The notes beneath the pieces were generated by a model. It saw nothing but the letters and a program-made list of their open reading frames with translations. It was not told the DNA's origin and did not search any database. Position numbers and translations under genes: made by a program. Positions 48,320 through 58,659 of a DNA stretch of 64,000 bases are shown one piece after another. The stretch comes from Meandrina meandrites. Taxonomy: Eukaryota; Cnidaria; Anthozoa; Scleractinia; Meandrinidae. Positions within the stretch are counted from its first letter, which is position 1, and the number at the start of each line of letters is the position of its first letter. The stretch spans positions 31,772,991-31,836,990 of the forward strand of contig OY855906.1 of assembly GCA_963693305.1 (NCBI GenBank), given 5' to 3'.

Positions 48320-49680
48320 TTATGTCGATAAACCAGCTGACGAATTAGAAGAATGTTCTCTTTTTTTTTTCAACTGCAGCTTTGCCGACATTGTTTTATC
48401 AATATAAGTTGGATTTTATTAATTATGCGACTACGCCAATCTTATCAGGCAGGCCAAAAAAGTAAACCATTTGGCTGATTTGTTTATTTTAAAGATAAGG
48501 TAAAATGTAGAACATGAAGACTCTTTCAGATTCACCATGCTATATCCTACTCCTTGAATGACCTTTGTTACTTAATTTAGTACAGAATCGTTTAATTATC
48601 TGTAAAAAAGAAAGTTTTGCTGTTTTGCTGCGCGACATTAAAGAACAGGGCGGCTGCTCGAGATACAGATAAAAATAAACATGAAAATTATATTTTCGAC
48701 GGTATATCTAGCTGAAAAGAAAATAGAGAAGAAAGGCTAAAAAATGTAAACTTAAAAATAACTATAGACTTAAAGTAACTGCTTTTATGAAATTATTACA
48801 CTTATATAGTTTTTTTTTACTACAAAGATAAAGCGAAATGTGTTTAAAATTTAAAGCAGCGTACTATGATGTTGTTTACCTTTCTGGGTCAGATTCGGTA
48901 AATATGGCCTCTGAATCACTGCCTGCAAGTGATCAACTAACGATGAAGTAAAATGATCCGAAATCAGCTATTTTCATTAAATATTGCTTTATTATAACTT
49001 CCGAGGAAGCCAGTTGTCAGCACAATGGCAAGTTGAATATGTCGCGTCCGCAATTTAAAGGTATAATGATGACAGCCTAGCTTGTGATGTTAACGAGATT
49101 ATTTCTAATCATTTGTATTCATTATTCCTCGGGAAGTCGCTAACAATTCACCTTAACTGTCTTCCGCCTTACATTGATTGCTGTCTATTTGTGTGCTTTT
49201 GAGGTTTCTCTTAAATTAAAATTGTTTTTAAAAGTCCATTTATCATGAAAGGTCTTTCTTTCTCAAGTCAATAACATTCAGCTTTGTCAATGATCACCTG
49301 CGTTTTCCTTATATGCACATACGAACGATGCTTTCTATTGTCAATGTCGAACAATTAACACAAAAAAATATGCATGTATTGATAGAAAATAGGTCCCATC
49401 GTTTATGAAAGTGACGATATCTTTACAAAGCATTTGCAAAATAAAATTTTCGGAAGTGCTTCCAATGTACCCTTACGGATTTCCCGGTCGGTAAGTCACA
49501 CATATATCCTTTACTAGTTTTAATTCATTTCCTTTATTTAATAAGTAAAAGTGTTCCCTTCAACGAAGCCTAACAAACATCGGTTTTTAAATGCTGTGAA
49601 TCTAACGCGTAAAACGACGGTGAATTGAACCGCTCCGATTTCGAAGAGCGAGTTGTCTTAGGTTTTGATGGACGTTTAAA
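48320..49680. other. Gene-free stretch
   Basis: No exon or complete element is supported. Confidence 0.35.
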
Positions 49681-49688
49681 GAGATATT

Positions 49689-49906
49689 GAGCTTAAGCAC
49701 AGGCGTTTTTAAGCCACGTACGGCAACCGGAAATAGAACCTTCTCGTCTTAAGCGCTTACTGTCAGCTTTTTGTTCATAAATTCAAGTTCTAAGTGCTAA
49801 AATGAAAGCTTTCTAACTAAATTTTTGGAGGTAAAAGTTCACCAAAACCCTAAACATTCGCCTTCCAGTTGCCGTCCGTGGCTCAAAAACGCCTGTGCTT
49901 AAGCTC
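49689..49906. mobile_element. 218 bp MITE with about 44 bp TIRs
   Basis: GAGCTTAAGCACAGGCG, then TTTTTAAGCCACG and ACGGCAACCGGAA are mirrored at the right end with about three differences. The loop is AT-rich. TSD not clear. Confidence 0.83.
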
Positions 49907-49909
49907 TCT

Positions 49910-50358
49910 ATTAATAATATTGTCAAAATAGAACCAACGTGAAAATAAATAGTTTGCATACTGAGCGTTGTTATCTATAAATGTTGGAAGGTCAGCGTCG
50001 AAAAAGCGGGTGAGCTAGGTGAAGCTAGGAAAACATAAACGGGTTCGAGGTAATTTAACCGAAGAGTGGTCTTTTATCTACCAAAACACGGTATTCTTCA
50101 ACGACAGTTCATTAGAGAGATTCTGAAGGCGCCTAATAAACTTATTTGAAATTGAACTTTACTGAACATAGTAGGATATTGTACCTTAAAATCAAGAAAT
50201 AAATTTTAAGGGCTTAAAACCTTAGAAGAACCAAATTCTGCACTGACCAATTAAGACTTCGACTGTTGGTTGCTAGGTGATCGGAAAACCAGTTTGACAA
50301 GCTGAAGGAAAATGTGTACATATTGTTATGTACGGTTTCTACAAAGAAATAAGAGAAA
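49910..50358. other. No gene seen
   Basis: Spacer between two MITEs; nothing supported. Confidence 0.3.
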
Positions 50359-50362
50359 ATTA

Positions 50363-50535
50363 AGGCGCGTTCGTTTGGGATCAATCCGGAATAAGAATAA
50401 TTGGAATAATGCAAGTTAGCATTCGTTTGGCTGCTCTTCCTGTTCCGGAATACTTGGATTTCCATTCCGGCTATTCTGCTCCCAGGAGCAGAATAGTCGG
50501 AATATATTCCAGAATATTCCCAAACGAACGCGCCC
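50363..50535. mobile_element. Harbinger-like MITE, 173 bp, TSD TTA
   Basis: The TIRs AGGCGCGTTCGTTTGGGA and GGGCGCGTTCGTTTGGGA (inverted) are flanked by TTA (50360-50362, 50536-50538). The interior is rich in GGAAT/ATTCC and has a small hairpin around 'ctgctcccaggagcag'. Confidence 0.87.
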
Positions 50536-50539
50536 TTAG

Positions 50540-51515
50540 TGAGCTACATGCATGGAGAAGAGGTTCATTGATTTGTCCAGCTTTTGTTATTTAAACATGA
50601 ACATCTGCATTGTCCGTAAGGCAGATGGGAAATGGGGAAATTTTCGTTAGTGCTTTTGTTCTGGTAAGTAGTATAAAAAAAACCATTCACTTTTAATTTT
50701 CTTCGTATAAAGAAGTGGAACTAAGTTGTAGTTCTCTTTCAAGAAAGTGTTTAGTAAAAGAAATGTTTTGTTTTAGAACCTCTATTTGCTGTGCCTAAAA
50801 AAGGTGCCTAAAAAGGTGTTTTGTCGGGCAAGCAAAGAAAAGTGCGGCCAAAGGCTGAAAATTCTATTTACTCAGCGGAGGTAATTATTAAGAGGAATAA
50901 ATTATAGCAAGAAAGTTTGCGTTTAGGCCTACACCTTTCGTGGGTCCATTTAGAGTTGCAACGCCAAATATATATTTCGTCTTGAACATGTGAATAAATG
51001 TGGCAAGAAATAACTAGATAATGATGCTGTAGTTGTAAAAATAAAATGTTAAGATGCGTGTTTTTTTTTATAATCTTCACATTGTGCGTAAATTCAGAAC
51101 ACACATCTCCTTTAACAGCGAGAAACGAGAAATCATAGTTGTTGAAAGCAATTGAAAACTTAACCTCAAACGAACGCGCATTTGAACTTAAATTGCGTCA
51201 TATAATTTGTCTTGTACAATACCTTAGTAAGTCAGATAATGTGTTAAATTTTCATTTAAGATTTGGTGTTTTGTTTGAACTGTGAAATGGTACACGTTAT
51301 AGTCATTGTATGCTGTACACAAGCCGCTATTTATTTAACAAATGTGTTTGTACATCAAAAATGGAAGCGAGAATCATTAGATATGATTTTTTTTCGTCAA
51401 TTGCCCCTGTTAATTGTAATACATATAACAATATTTGAAACGGGTACATCAGTTGCAAAAAGAAAGACAAGTGATTTCTACTAGTGAATGATACCTTTAA
51501 GTAAGATCTGCACTT
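50540..51515. other. No gene seen
   Basis: AT-rich; no exon or complete repeat supported. Confidence 0.3.
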
Positions 51516-51519
51516 AGCT

Positions 51520-51960
51520 CTTATTAACCGAGTGGGAGGTCTGTATGGGAGAATCTAGATTGAGGTCGTGAGTACAGACCGAACGCAGTGAGGTCTGTAC
51601 TCACAAACGAGGTCAAGATTCTCCCATGCAGACCGACTAAGCTCGGTTAATAAGATGTTTATTATATGGCCAAAGTAGAAAACATTTCAGTTTAAAAATT
51701 TGCTTTGATGCGACCGCCTGAAGGTCTGGAAGGTCTGAACGGCGACCACGGAAAAATTTTGAACAAAAGAAGGTCGATATCGCGTCAAGCTGTTAGTTTC
51801 TTTCATTTATTATTTTTTTTAGCAAAAACAAGTCAACGTTTTTGCATTTTTTTGTTTGCAAATTTCTCAACGTAAGTGCAACCAGTCTAGATGCCGGTCT
51901 AGATGGGAAAATCTAGACCGCGGTCAATATCGGTTTTAGCCAATCAATTTGGTAGTTCCC
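51520..51960. mobile_element. Hairpin element with CTTATTAACCGAG arms
   Basis: A 135-base hairpin (51520-51654) has arms CTTATTAACCGAG...GGTCTGTATGGGAGAATCT and a loop of AGTACAGACC/GGTCTGTACT. About 300 further bases follow, ending in 'tctagaccgcggtcaatatc' and AGCCAATCAATTTGG, which resembles the CCAAT motif near the ends of other hairpin elements here. Outer limits are approximate. Confidence 0.6.
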
Positions 51961-51991
51961 TGGTGAGACACGGGCATGCATATAATAAATA

Positions 51992-52036
51992 CATATCCAG
52001 CGGTTAAGTGTTGACAAAACGAACTAAACCATTCAC

Positions 52037-52073
<37 letters not shown>

Positions 52074-52085
52074 CCAACTGGGGCC
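51992..52085. mobile_element. Palindromic MITE, 'GTTGTTCAAAG' family, copy 3 (left end lost)
   Basis: It contains GGATAGTGATTTATCCGG and GGATAGCGTTATCCACC, ending CCAACTGGGGCC. It lies about 190-285 bases upstream of the start codon of GPCR B. Confidence 0.75.
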
Positions 52086-52179
52086 TGTTCGATAGAAAGA
52101 AAGGAAATGATGCTTTATTCCATTTTAGCTATTATATTCTTATACCACAAAGACGTTTTATTTAGTTTTCTCAATGCAA

Positions 52180-52207
52180 TGATGTTTTTTTCTCAATTGC
52201 CCTACAG
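52180..52207 (+). other. Strong 3' splice-site-like sequence before GPCR B
   Basis: A pyrimidine-rich run (TTTTTTTCTCAATTGCC) leads to CTACAG, ending at 52207, 69 bases before the ATG. It would make a 5' UTR exon starting at 52208. Inference only. Confidence 0.45.
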
Positions 52208-52224
52208 GACTGATCTGATAGGAC

Positions 52225-52232
52225 TGACGTCA
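52225..52232. promoter_or_regulatory. Palindromic CRE octamer 5' of GPCR B
   Basis: TGACGTCA, the CREB/ATF consensus, lies 45-52 bases before the ATG. If the acceptor at 52207 is used, the site would be transcribed 5' UTR and therefore less likely to be a promoter element. Confidence 0.3.
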
Positions 52233-52276
52233 CGATCTTGTTGAATAGGGGTTGAAAGTGGCACGAAAGCAGAAAC

Positions 52277-53314
52277 ATGATCGATGTCTACAACAACAGC
52301 TCCTTTGCAAACTACACTGCGCCGACGGGATTACCTCCTCGTTCAAACCAGATAGAAGAGGTTGTGAAAATGGTAACGTTTTGGATAATCATCATTGTTG
52401 GTATTATGGGAAACTCCCTTGTCATTGCAGTTGTGAAGATGTTTCGCAGCATGAGAACTACCACCAATTACCTGCTCGTAAACGTTGCTGTTGCAGACAT
52501 CACTACACTTGTGTTGACAGCAATCCTATTCATACTGATCATGACAAAAAGCGGTTCATTTCCTTCCAGCGCCCTTGCAAGCTTCCTCTGCAAGTTCATC
52601 TTTACTAACACCGTTGCTATAGTAACGCTTCTGGTAACCGCGTTGACGCTAACGCTCCTGGCCTTCGAGAGATACCACGCTCTGGTTAAACCTCTGATTA
52701 TATCTCTAAGACTCACAAGTGACAAGATTGCTTATGTCATAGCTGGAATCTGGCTGGTTGCCATAGCGATGGTATGCCCCCTGTTTGCAACTTTGGATTA
52801 TGATTCAGAAAGGCGTGCTTGTTCTCACGGCGAAGCACACTACGCGATGATGATCTACATCGATTGCCTGATCGTCATTCTCACCGTGGTTCCATTCACT
52901 CTGATCGCTTTTTGCTATTCGCAGGTTATCTATGGTATGTACTTCAAGAACACGATTTGCGGTAGCAAAGGTGAAGGACATCACATGCGAGAGGAAACTA
53001 GAGAAAAGAGAAGATTAGTGACACTGCTCATCTTATTGACTGTGGTGTTTTTCATAGCTTTTGTCCCGTATGGGATTCTGCTAATATTGAAAGTGAGCAA
53101 AGTAAACCACGAACATGTGTTGTACCTTCAATCAGCCTCTCAGTATCTTACGCTCCTGAACTGTTCGGTTAATCCCTTCATCTACGCTTTTCAAAGTTCT
53201 AGTTACAGGCGCGCTTTTAGGCTCATCATAAAGAAAATGCTTTGCCGCGACGTCACTTATGAACTTTCTGAACTGCTTGAAATGCGTACCCGTACTTCAG
53301 TACGAAGTGTGTGA
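52277..53314 (+). CDS. Class A (rhodopsin-like) GPCR, paralogue B, 345 aa, intronless
   Basis: Intact seven-transmembrane receptor. The N-terminus (1-29) has sequons at Asn6, Asn7 and Asn12. Key residues: Asn46 (1.50), Asp74 (2.50), Cys105 pairing with Cys182, Glu131-Arg132-Tyr133, Trp159, Pro206, Phe262 in place of Trp 6.48 with Pro264, and Asn299-Pro-Phe-Ile-Tyr303. The intracellular loop 1 sequence RSMRTTTNYLLVNV and the pre-TM6 REKRRLVTLLILLTVVFFIA stretch are the same as in A. The tail matches A (ELLEMRTRTS) but ends Arg-Ser-Val, so the class I PDZ pattern of A is lost. The closeness to A, despite 43 kb and opposite orientation, suggests a fairly recent duplicate. Ligand unknown; a peptide is plausible from family resemblance only. 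The ATG has A at -3. Confidence 0.95.
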   Translation: MIDVYNNSSFANYTAPTGLPPRSNQIEEVVKMVTFWIIIIVGIMGNSLVIAVVKMFRSMRTTTNYLLVNVAVADITTLVLTAILFILIMTKSGSFPSSALASFLCKFIFTNTVAIVTLLVTALTLTLLAFERYHALVKPLIISLRLTSDKIAYVIAGIWLVAIAMVCPLFATLDYDSERRACSHGEAHYAMMIYIDCLIVILTVVPFTLIAFCYSQVIYGMYFKNTICGSKGEGHHMREETREKRRLVTLLILLTVVFFIAFVPYGILLILKVSKVNHEHVLYLQSASQYLTLLNCSVNPFIYAFQSSSYRRAFRLIIKKMLCRDVTYELSELLEMRTRTSVRSV

Positions 53315-53390
53315 TAGATTTTCTTCCAATATAACCGGGATTCCACAGAAACATGTAAGGTTTCATAGACAGTCAGCGTGAGGCGGTGGC

Positions 53391-53595
53391 AAACGAGGAC
53401 ACGTCGTTGCTCATGATGTTTTCTTGGGCGAGCAAACGGGGAAACATTTGTTGCGGACACAAAATGTTTCTGAAAGAAATCAGAAACGTTAAGTTTTTTG
53501 TGTCTCGGACACAGATTTTTAGTCATGATCAACAAATGTGTCGCGCGCGGGCAAACATGGAAACATTTGTGTCTGCAACAATGTGCCCTCGTTTT
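53391..53595. mobile_element. MITE with AAACGAGGNCAC ends, just 3' of GPCR B
   Basis: AAACGAGGACACGTCGTTG and the inverted right end AAACGAGGGCACATTGTTG match in most positions. Inside, 'aaacatttgttg' / 'caacaaatgtgt' and GGACACA blocks are mirrored. It starts 77 bases after the receptor's stop codon and could lie in its 3' UTR. Confidence 0.7.
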
Positions 53596-53599
53596 TAAC

Positions 53600-56500
53600 T
53601 GAAGGTTTTGAGCCACTTACTAAATGTTATGGTAAGTCTGTCATGTTGGGCTGCTGTTGGAAAAAAAATGTAAATATCAAAGTTTGAAAGACTTTCTGGT
53701 CAGGAGTCTATCAACAATGGCTATTATTGCTGTTGCCATGAACGGTGGCTAATTGATTGACTATTGGATTGGGCAATACTTTTTTGTTATAAAATTAGCA
53801 GTAGTCTTGTTTTTTTTATTATCACAATATCACCATACTGAATGGCATCACCTCACTTAATTAGGCATCACAGACCCTTTGGCAACGGGCAAACTGTATT
53901 GGCTTTACTCTTGCTCCTCTAAGAGACCTATCAGTTTTATCGCATCTAACGGCACGGAACCGATTTATAGGAAAAATAAAACTGATGGTTTTCTGTCGAG
54001 GATTTATTCTCTTTTAGGAAGTTAAGTTGTTTACAATGCAAATAGTAGATAAAATTGGCCATTTGGAACATTCAGTTTCAAACATTGGTACGTGGCAGTT
54101 GCCAACTTCTGTAACAAAGCAATGTTTTACCAATGACATAATTTATCTAGGCCATGTTTTCATAACAGTGTGGGGTGATTACACAAATGTGTTCATGATT
54201 GAATGTGTTGTAAGAAAGGTATTATATTCAGTAAAAATAACCGTGAATTCATGTTTTGATCTTGAAGAGTAAAATTTTTCTCTTTGACATTATTCGAACA
54301 ACTGCAAGACGTGATTAAGTTTAAGCTTTGCGTAGAGAAATTGTGTTATTGAAGGTGTATATGACTGGGATAGCGTCGAGAGCACTCGGCATGCAGCCGG
54401 TAATCACAAGGAAAGAAGGAAATGGAATGAAAACAAAAAAAAAAATGAAATATAATGATATAAAATCAAATCATAACCAAATGAATGCATGGCAGTGTAA
54501 AAGAGGATGATAACAATAAAAAGTAAATAGCTCGTACAAATTACCATCGCAAAGACTAATCTCACAGCAAATTTGTCACCAGGTATAATTCGACAACCGA
54601 CAGCTTCCGATCTATTATTAATGAACGTAAGCTGAAATGTCGCAGCCACAAAGTAAAAGATGATTCTCTTAATAGCCTCACGCCAATAAACGCGTTTCAC
54701 CTATTTCGTCCCGTATTGGCGTTTTTGTTGTACCTTTAATGACAGTATGAATTGACAGAATTGATTCCAATCATCATTAATGGCATATTTCATAGCAAAT
54801 AATTCGTAAAATCCAATTAATTTTTAGAAAAGGTTGTTTCCGTTTTCAAGTCAATATTATTGATATCTGCATCTTTTACTTTAGTTATTGCATGCTTTGA
54901 AAAATGCATTCTACTGTTGTATTCACCAAAACATTTTGGCAGAAAAATTGACATAATTAATAAAAATCTAATTTAACAACCTACGGTTTTAACGATAAAA
55001 GTAAACATATTTTAGATAGGCGGAAGGATGAAAACATTAATCATTTTTTACGTTTGACTTCGTGGGGTTGCGAGGACAACAATACATTGTAAAGAAGTTT
55101 TTGTCTTCAGTATGGTTTTAAATTGAAAACACAAAATATTTGGCTGTTCTTTTTAAAGACAGGAATTGGATTATTATATTTTATTGTGGTACAAATAACT
55201 GTAAGAAAGGTAGGATAAAACACTGGTTAGAAGAAAATAATTAAAGGCCACGGAAACTCAGCTATCCGCAAAGGTTAAATCCATATTAGTTTTAGAATTT
55301 GCTCTTTCTATATAATGAGTCAGAATATTAACTTCCTACATTCAGCTAGCCTTGCACTAAAATAACTTATCATCTAGCTAAGAAATTCAGTTGACTTTTA
55401 ACCGATTTGTATAGGTTATCGCATATTCAGATTTCGAGTGCAATTTGTGTTTAATCAGCACAAGTAAATTTTTCAAAGGCTAGCCAACCAAAATTGCACG
55501 AGGCCGTAGGGCGACTGCAATTTGTACTCTACGAGAAAAAATGATGTGATTACTTGTTAATAATACACGTAATATATAGATTTAGGCAAGCCTAAACGCG
55601 GAGCTCCTATTTATTATTTTTTTTGCTTGAGTTTGCAGCGTTTCCAAATAAAGTAGCCACTCTATTTCTAAGCGTATACGGTTGCCCATATAGGTACATG
55701 TCGCTGCACTTTATTGCCGGGTTCCTCGTGCACGTACGCACGTAGGCGCAAACGTCAAATTTTATTCTTCAGATTTTTCAAAACTCTAACAGTAATTCAA
55801 TGTAAAAAGGACCTTGATGGAGGAAAAGGAATTTGTTTTGATTTACTTTAAAACAGCCAAGGCAAAAAGATCAACTCAAGGCAAAAAATACAACAAAACA
55901 AAGTCAACTCGCGGCTAAACAGATTGGTTCAAGTCACAACAAAGAAAAACACGGCGGCAAAACTAACTCAGCAAATTCATTGGGAGCCGGTTTAAATCAT
56001 TTTTAAGCAGGTTTTTTTTGCACCTAATGTTAGTGAAGAAACTACTTCCATGGATCTAAATGGCAAAGCTATAGATCGTTTTCAACGGACAGACAAACAA
56101 TCAAATAAACACAAACATTCACATAAACACATTTCCTGTTACTTTAACTTCCCAAATGGCAAAAAATCACAAGATAAATGGATATTTTTTTGACAAACAT
56201 AACTGTAAACGTAACTGTATGTCACGCACCGCCACCATAACTCTGAACGAAGGATGCTAATGAGCTGAAAAGTTGCAAACAGGTATGATTTTAGTACGTC
56301 GTGGTATCTCTTTAGTTTTGGATTTTAGTGCCTGATGACGTCTCGTGAAAACGATCTATAGTTTCATTAAAAACGATGTCTTCTGGGCGTTATATTTAAA
56401 AGTTATAATTATAAACAAACGAGATTATTAACATTGAAAACTGTTCAGCCTAACAGTTTTTAAAAAATCCCATATTGCAATCCTTTTTAAACCTCTTCAG

Positions 56501-56600
56501 TGTTTGCCATATGTCCCTTCTTTTTCATTTGCTGTGTTACTAAAATGTTCCTTCACTATTTTTTATTTTACTCAATTTAGTGGCCATTTTCTTATTTTTA
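53600..56600. other. Gene-free stretch
   Basis: No exon is supported. The overlapping frames 54328-54510 and 54404-54700 lie on opposite strands in AT-rich sequence and lack domains. Confidence 0.35.
55434..55505. repeat. Small hairpin, CGAGTGCAATTTG arms
   Basis: TCGAGTGCAATTTG and, inverted, CAAAATTGCACGAGG lie about 45 bases apart, followed by a third related piece 'gactgcaatttg'. Probably a MITE end. Confidence 0.5.
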
Positions 56601-56601
56601 A

Positions 56602-56899
56602 AAGGTAAAGTCTGCATACGAGCCTAGTGGCCCATCAGGCCGGAGCTTATCCCGGTTTCCGTGGCAAGAAGCGACCAGGAGTATTTCTACTCCCCCCTGG
56701 ATGGGATGCTTGTCCATCGCAGGGTTATACCCCCAGCAGTAAATTCGCCGGTACCCATTTATACACCTGGATGGAATGACGCACTATGAGAGTAAAGTGT
56801 CTTGCCCAAGAACCCAACGCAGTGTCCCTGCCAGGGCTCGGGCCCGGATCGTTCGATCCGGAGTCCAGCGCACTAGCCAGTAGCCCACCGCGCCTCCCA
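56602..56899 (-). mobile_element. tRNA-derived SINE (minus strand), nearly full length
   Basis: On the minus strand: GGAGGCGCGGTGGGCTACTGG (A-box region), then GGATCG...GGGCCCGAGCCC (degenerate B box), 'cttgggcaagacactttactc', 'ccatccaggtgtataaatgg', 'gatggacaagcatcccatcc', 'gagtagaaatactcctgg', 'aaaccgggataagctccgg', ending 'gcatacgagcctag'/'cagactttacc' with an A/T-rich tail beyond 56602. Better preserved than the copy at 7372-7942. It starts about 130 bases beyond the stop codon of GPCR C (minus strand). Confidence 0.75.
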
Positions 56900-57034
56900 C
56901 ATTTGGTTAAAATCCTTTAAATGGTCTAGGAAAACAACGCAGTCCTAGGATGCCAGTAAGTAGAAAATGCGATTATTACAACTAGGAACAGTCATCAAAG
57001 TTTATCAATAAATCGCAACAATCTCCACTGGGTC

Positions 57035-58060
57035 TCAGACATCCGTAACCCTTCTCCTTCGTAGTTCAATGGCGTCAAAATCTTCTCTGGTGTCTTTACA
57101 GAATATTTTCTTGAAAATGTACCTAAAGCTGCGTCTGTAGTTTGTGCTTGGTATAGCGTAGATGAAAGGATTCATGGAACAGTTTAGAAGTGTCAAGTAC
57201 TGCACACCAGTCTTGAAGCGGCTAAAGATACGAAGCCCTGCAACACTGCTGTTGGCGATTCCGCTGAATTGTAGAATAAGCGCTACTCCGTAAGGGACAA
57301 AGGCTACGAAAAATACGGCTGTGAGCATCATGAGAAGTATGACCAATCTCTTCTTTTCTGCCATCTCTTCTTGGGAGTTTACTCCTTGACCTCGGCTACA
57401 AATCGTATTTCCAAAATACAACCCAGAAATAATCCGTGAATAGCAGAAAGAGATGCCAAGAAAAGGGATCAGAGTCAGGATGGACATGAGACAGTAAACG
57501 TACACTTTTACCTCATCGAAATTGTCACCAGCGGAACAGAGGCTCCTCGCGTTAGGACGATAGTCCACAAGCACAAAGAGTGGTGTAACCATTGCTATGG
57601 CGACCAACCAGATGCCAACTATGACGTAGGCAATCCTTTCATTAGTGATTCTCCTTGATATCAGTAGTGGTTTCACCATGGCGTGGTACCTTTCAACAGC
57701 AAGCAGTGCCAGGGTCAGTGTGGTTACTAAAAGTGTTACCATGGTAATGTTGTTGGTGTAGACAAACTTACAAAGAAAGCTACCAAGCGCACCGGCTGGA
57801 AAGGGACCTTTGATCGGAATAAGGTGCATTGCCGTGAACAGCAGTGTGGTGATGTCTGCGCCCGCCACGTTGACCAGCAGATAGTTTGTGGTTGTTCTCA
57901 TACGACGAAATATTATGATGACAGCAACGATGAACGAGTTTCCGACAAGCCCCACCACTATGATGACCCAAACGAAGACCATACGCACCAATCTGTCTGT
58001 CTGGCTTCCAGATGAATTGGCGTTGTTAGCTATGGAGCTGTTGTTGGAAGAGGCTGACAT
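57035..58060 (-). CDS. Class A (rhodopsin-like) GPCR, paralogue C, 341 aa, intronless
   Basis: Intact seven-transmembrane receptor. The Ser/Asn-rich N-terminus (1-24) has several sequons (for example Asn7 and Asn15). Key residues: Asn41 (1.50), Asp69 (2.50), Cys97 with Cys175, Glu123-Arg124-Tyr125, Trp151, Pro199, Phe254 in place of Trp 6.48 with Pro256, and Asn297-Pro-Phe-Ile-Tyr301. It shares RTTTNYLLVNV, ERYHA(M)VKPL and NPFIYA with A and B but is more diverged: longer extracellular loop 3 (inserted RIFSRFKTG-like segment), EKKRLV before TM6 and a different tail. The tail ends RRRRVTDV; Thr-Asp-Val is a class I PDZ-ligand pattern. Likely a plasma-membrane receptor with unknown ligand. Convergent with B (about 3.7 kb between stop codons). 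Confidence 0.95.
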   Translation of the reverse strand: MSASSNNSSIANNANSSGSQTDRLVRMVFVWVIIVVGLVGNSFIVAVIIIFRRMRTTTNYLLVNVAGADITTLLFTAMHLIPIKGPFPAGALGSFLCKFVYTNNITMVTLLVTTLTLALLAVERYHAMVKPLLISRRITNERIAYVIVGIWLVAIAMVTPLFVLVDYRPNARSLCSAGDNFDEVKVYVYCLMSILTLIPFLGISFCYSRIISGLYFGNTICSRGQGVNSQEEMAEKKRLVILLMMLTAVFFVAFVPYGVALILQFSGIANSSVAGLRIFSRFKTGVQYLTLLNCSMNPFIYAIPSTNYRRSFRYIFKKIFCKDTREDFDAIELRRRRVTDV

Positions 58061-58098
58061 AATCTCCCTGCGTGCTTCACATCCAAAAAAGACTACTT

Positions 58099-58126
58099 CT
58101 AATTGAAAAAGGAGAAAAAAAGAAGG
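58099..58126 (-). other. Strong 3' splice-site-like sequence before GPCR C
   Basis: On the minus strand, a long pyrimidine run (TTCTTTTTTTCTCC...TTTTTC) leads to AATTAG, whose AG is at 58100-58099, 38 bases before the ATG. It suggests a 5' UTR intron as proposed for B. Inference. Confidence 0.45.
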
Positions 58127-58306
58127 CTTTAAAAGCCATCAAAAATAAGCATTTGCAACGTTCCCAAATATCTAATATTGTCCTCACCCTGGTCTATTTT
58201 AATAATGTTTTTATAGATCAGAGGAGCGATTTGGAAAATGATTTGACTTAGACGTTCACTGCTAAAATGTTTTTAAATATCATAGTAAAACTTTAAAAAC
58301 AAGCAG

Positions 58307-58650
58307 ATGATGCCATTTTACGCCATTATCAAGTCAAAAGGTATAAAAGTACACTCGAACGAAATCGGAAAACAAACTCCGATTGTCAACACGCAATGCG
58401 TTGCATATTCATTCCAATGTGATTCGTGCGATGCAAATTATGTCGAGTTTACAACCCGACACTTACATCAACGCATTAGTGAACACCATTTTTCAGGAGA
58501 CACTTTGAAACACACCATGGAAAGAAAAGAGCAAAGATCAGTCACCTCTTGAGGAGATGCTGAAGTAAGCTCGAGATGCTTTTCATTAAAGACATCAAGC
58601 CTTCGCTCGACACCCAAAGTGACTCCTTTCGCGCCAAACTATTTACTTGA
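58307..58650 (+). pseudogene. 3' end of a Penelope-like retroelement (GIY-YIG part), frameshifted
   Basis: The frame from 58307 gives a GIY-YIG-like stretch: AYSFQCDSCDANYVEFTTRH followed by LHQRISEH, with the Cys-x-x-Cys, Tyr, Arg and His-rich pattern that Penelope-like elements carry at the end of their reverse-transcriptase protein. The YxG glycine is replaced by Glu. The frame ends at a stop (58550-58552). A second frame, 58582-58650, then gives FIKDIKPSLDTQSDSFRAKL and ends F-T-stop, the typical terminus of such proteins in marine invertebrates (from memory of the family). No RT domain is present upstream, so this is a 5'-truncated dead copy. Its 3' tail may reach about 58800. Confidence 0.72.
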
Positions 58651-58659
58651 CACTTTATT

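Noticed and set aside
54404..54700. 98-codon minus-strand frame with hydrophobic stretches
   Set aside because: The hydrophobicity comes from T-rich codons in AT-rich DNA; overlaps a frame on the other strand and lacks family features.
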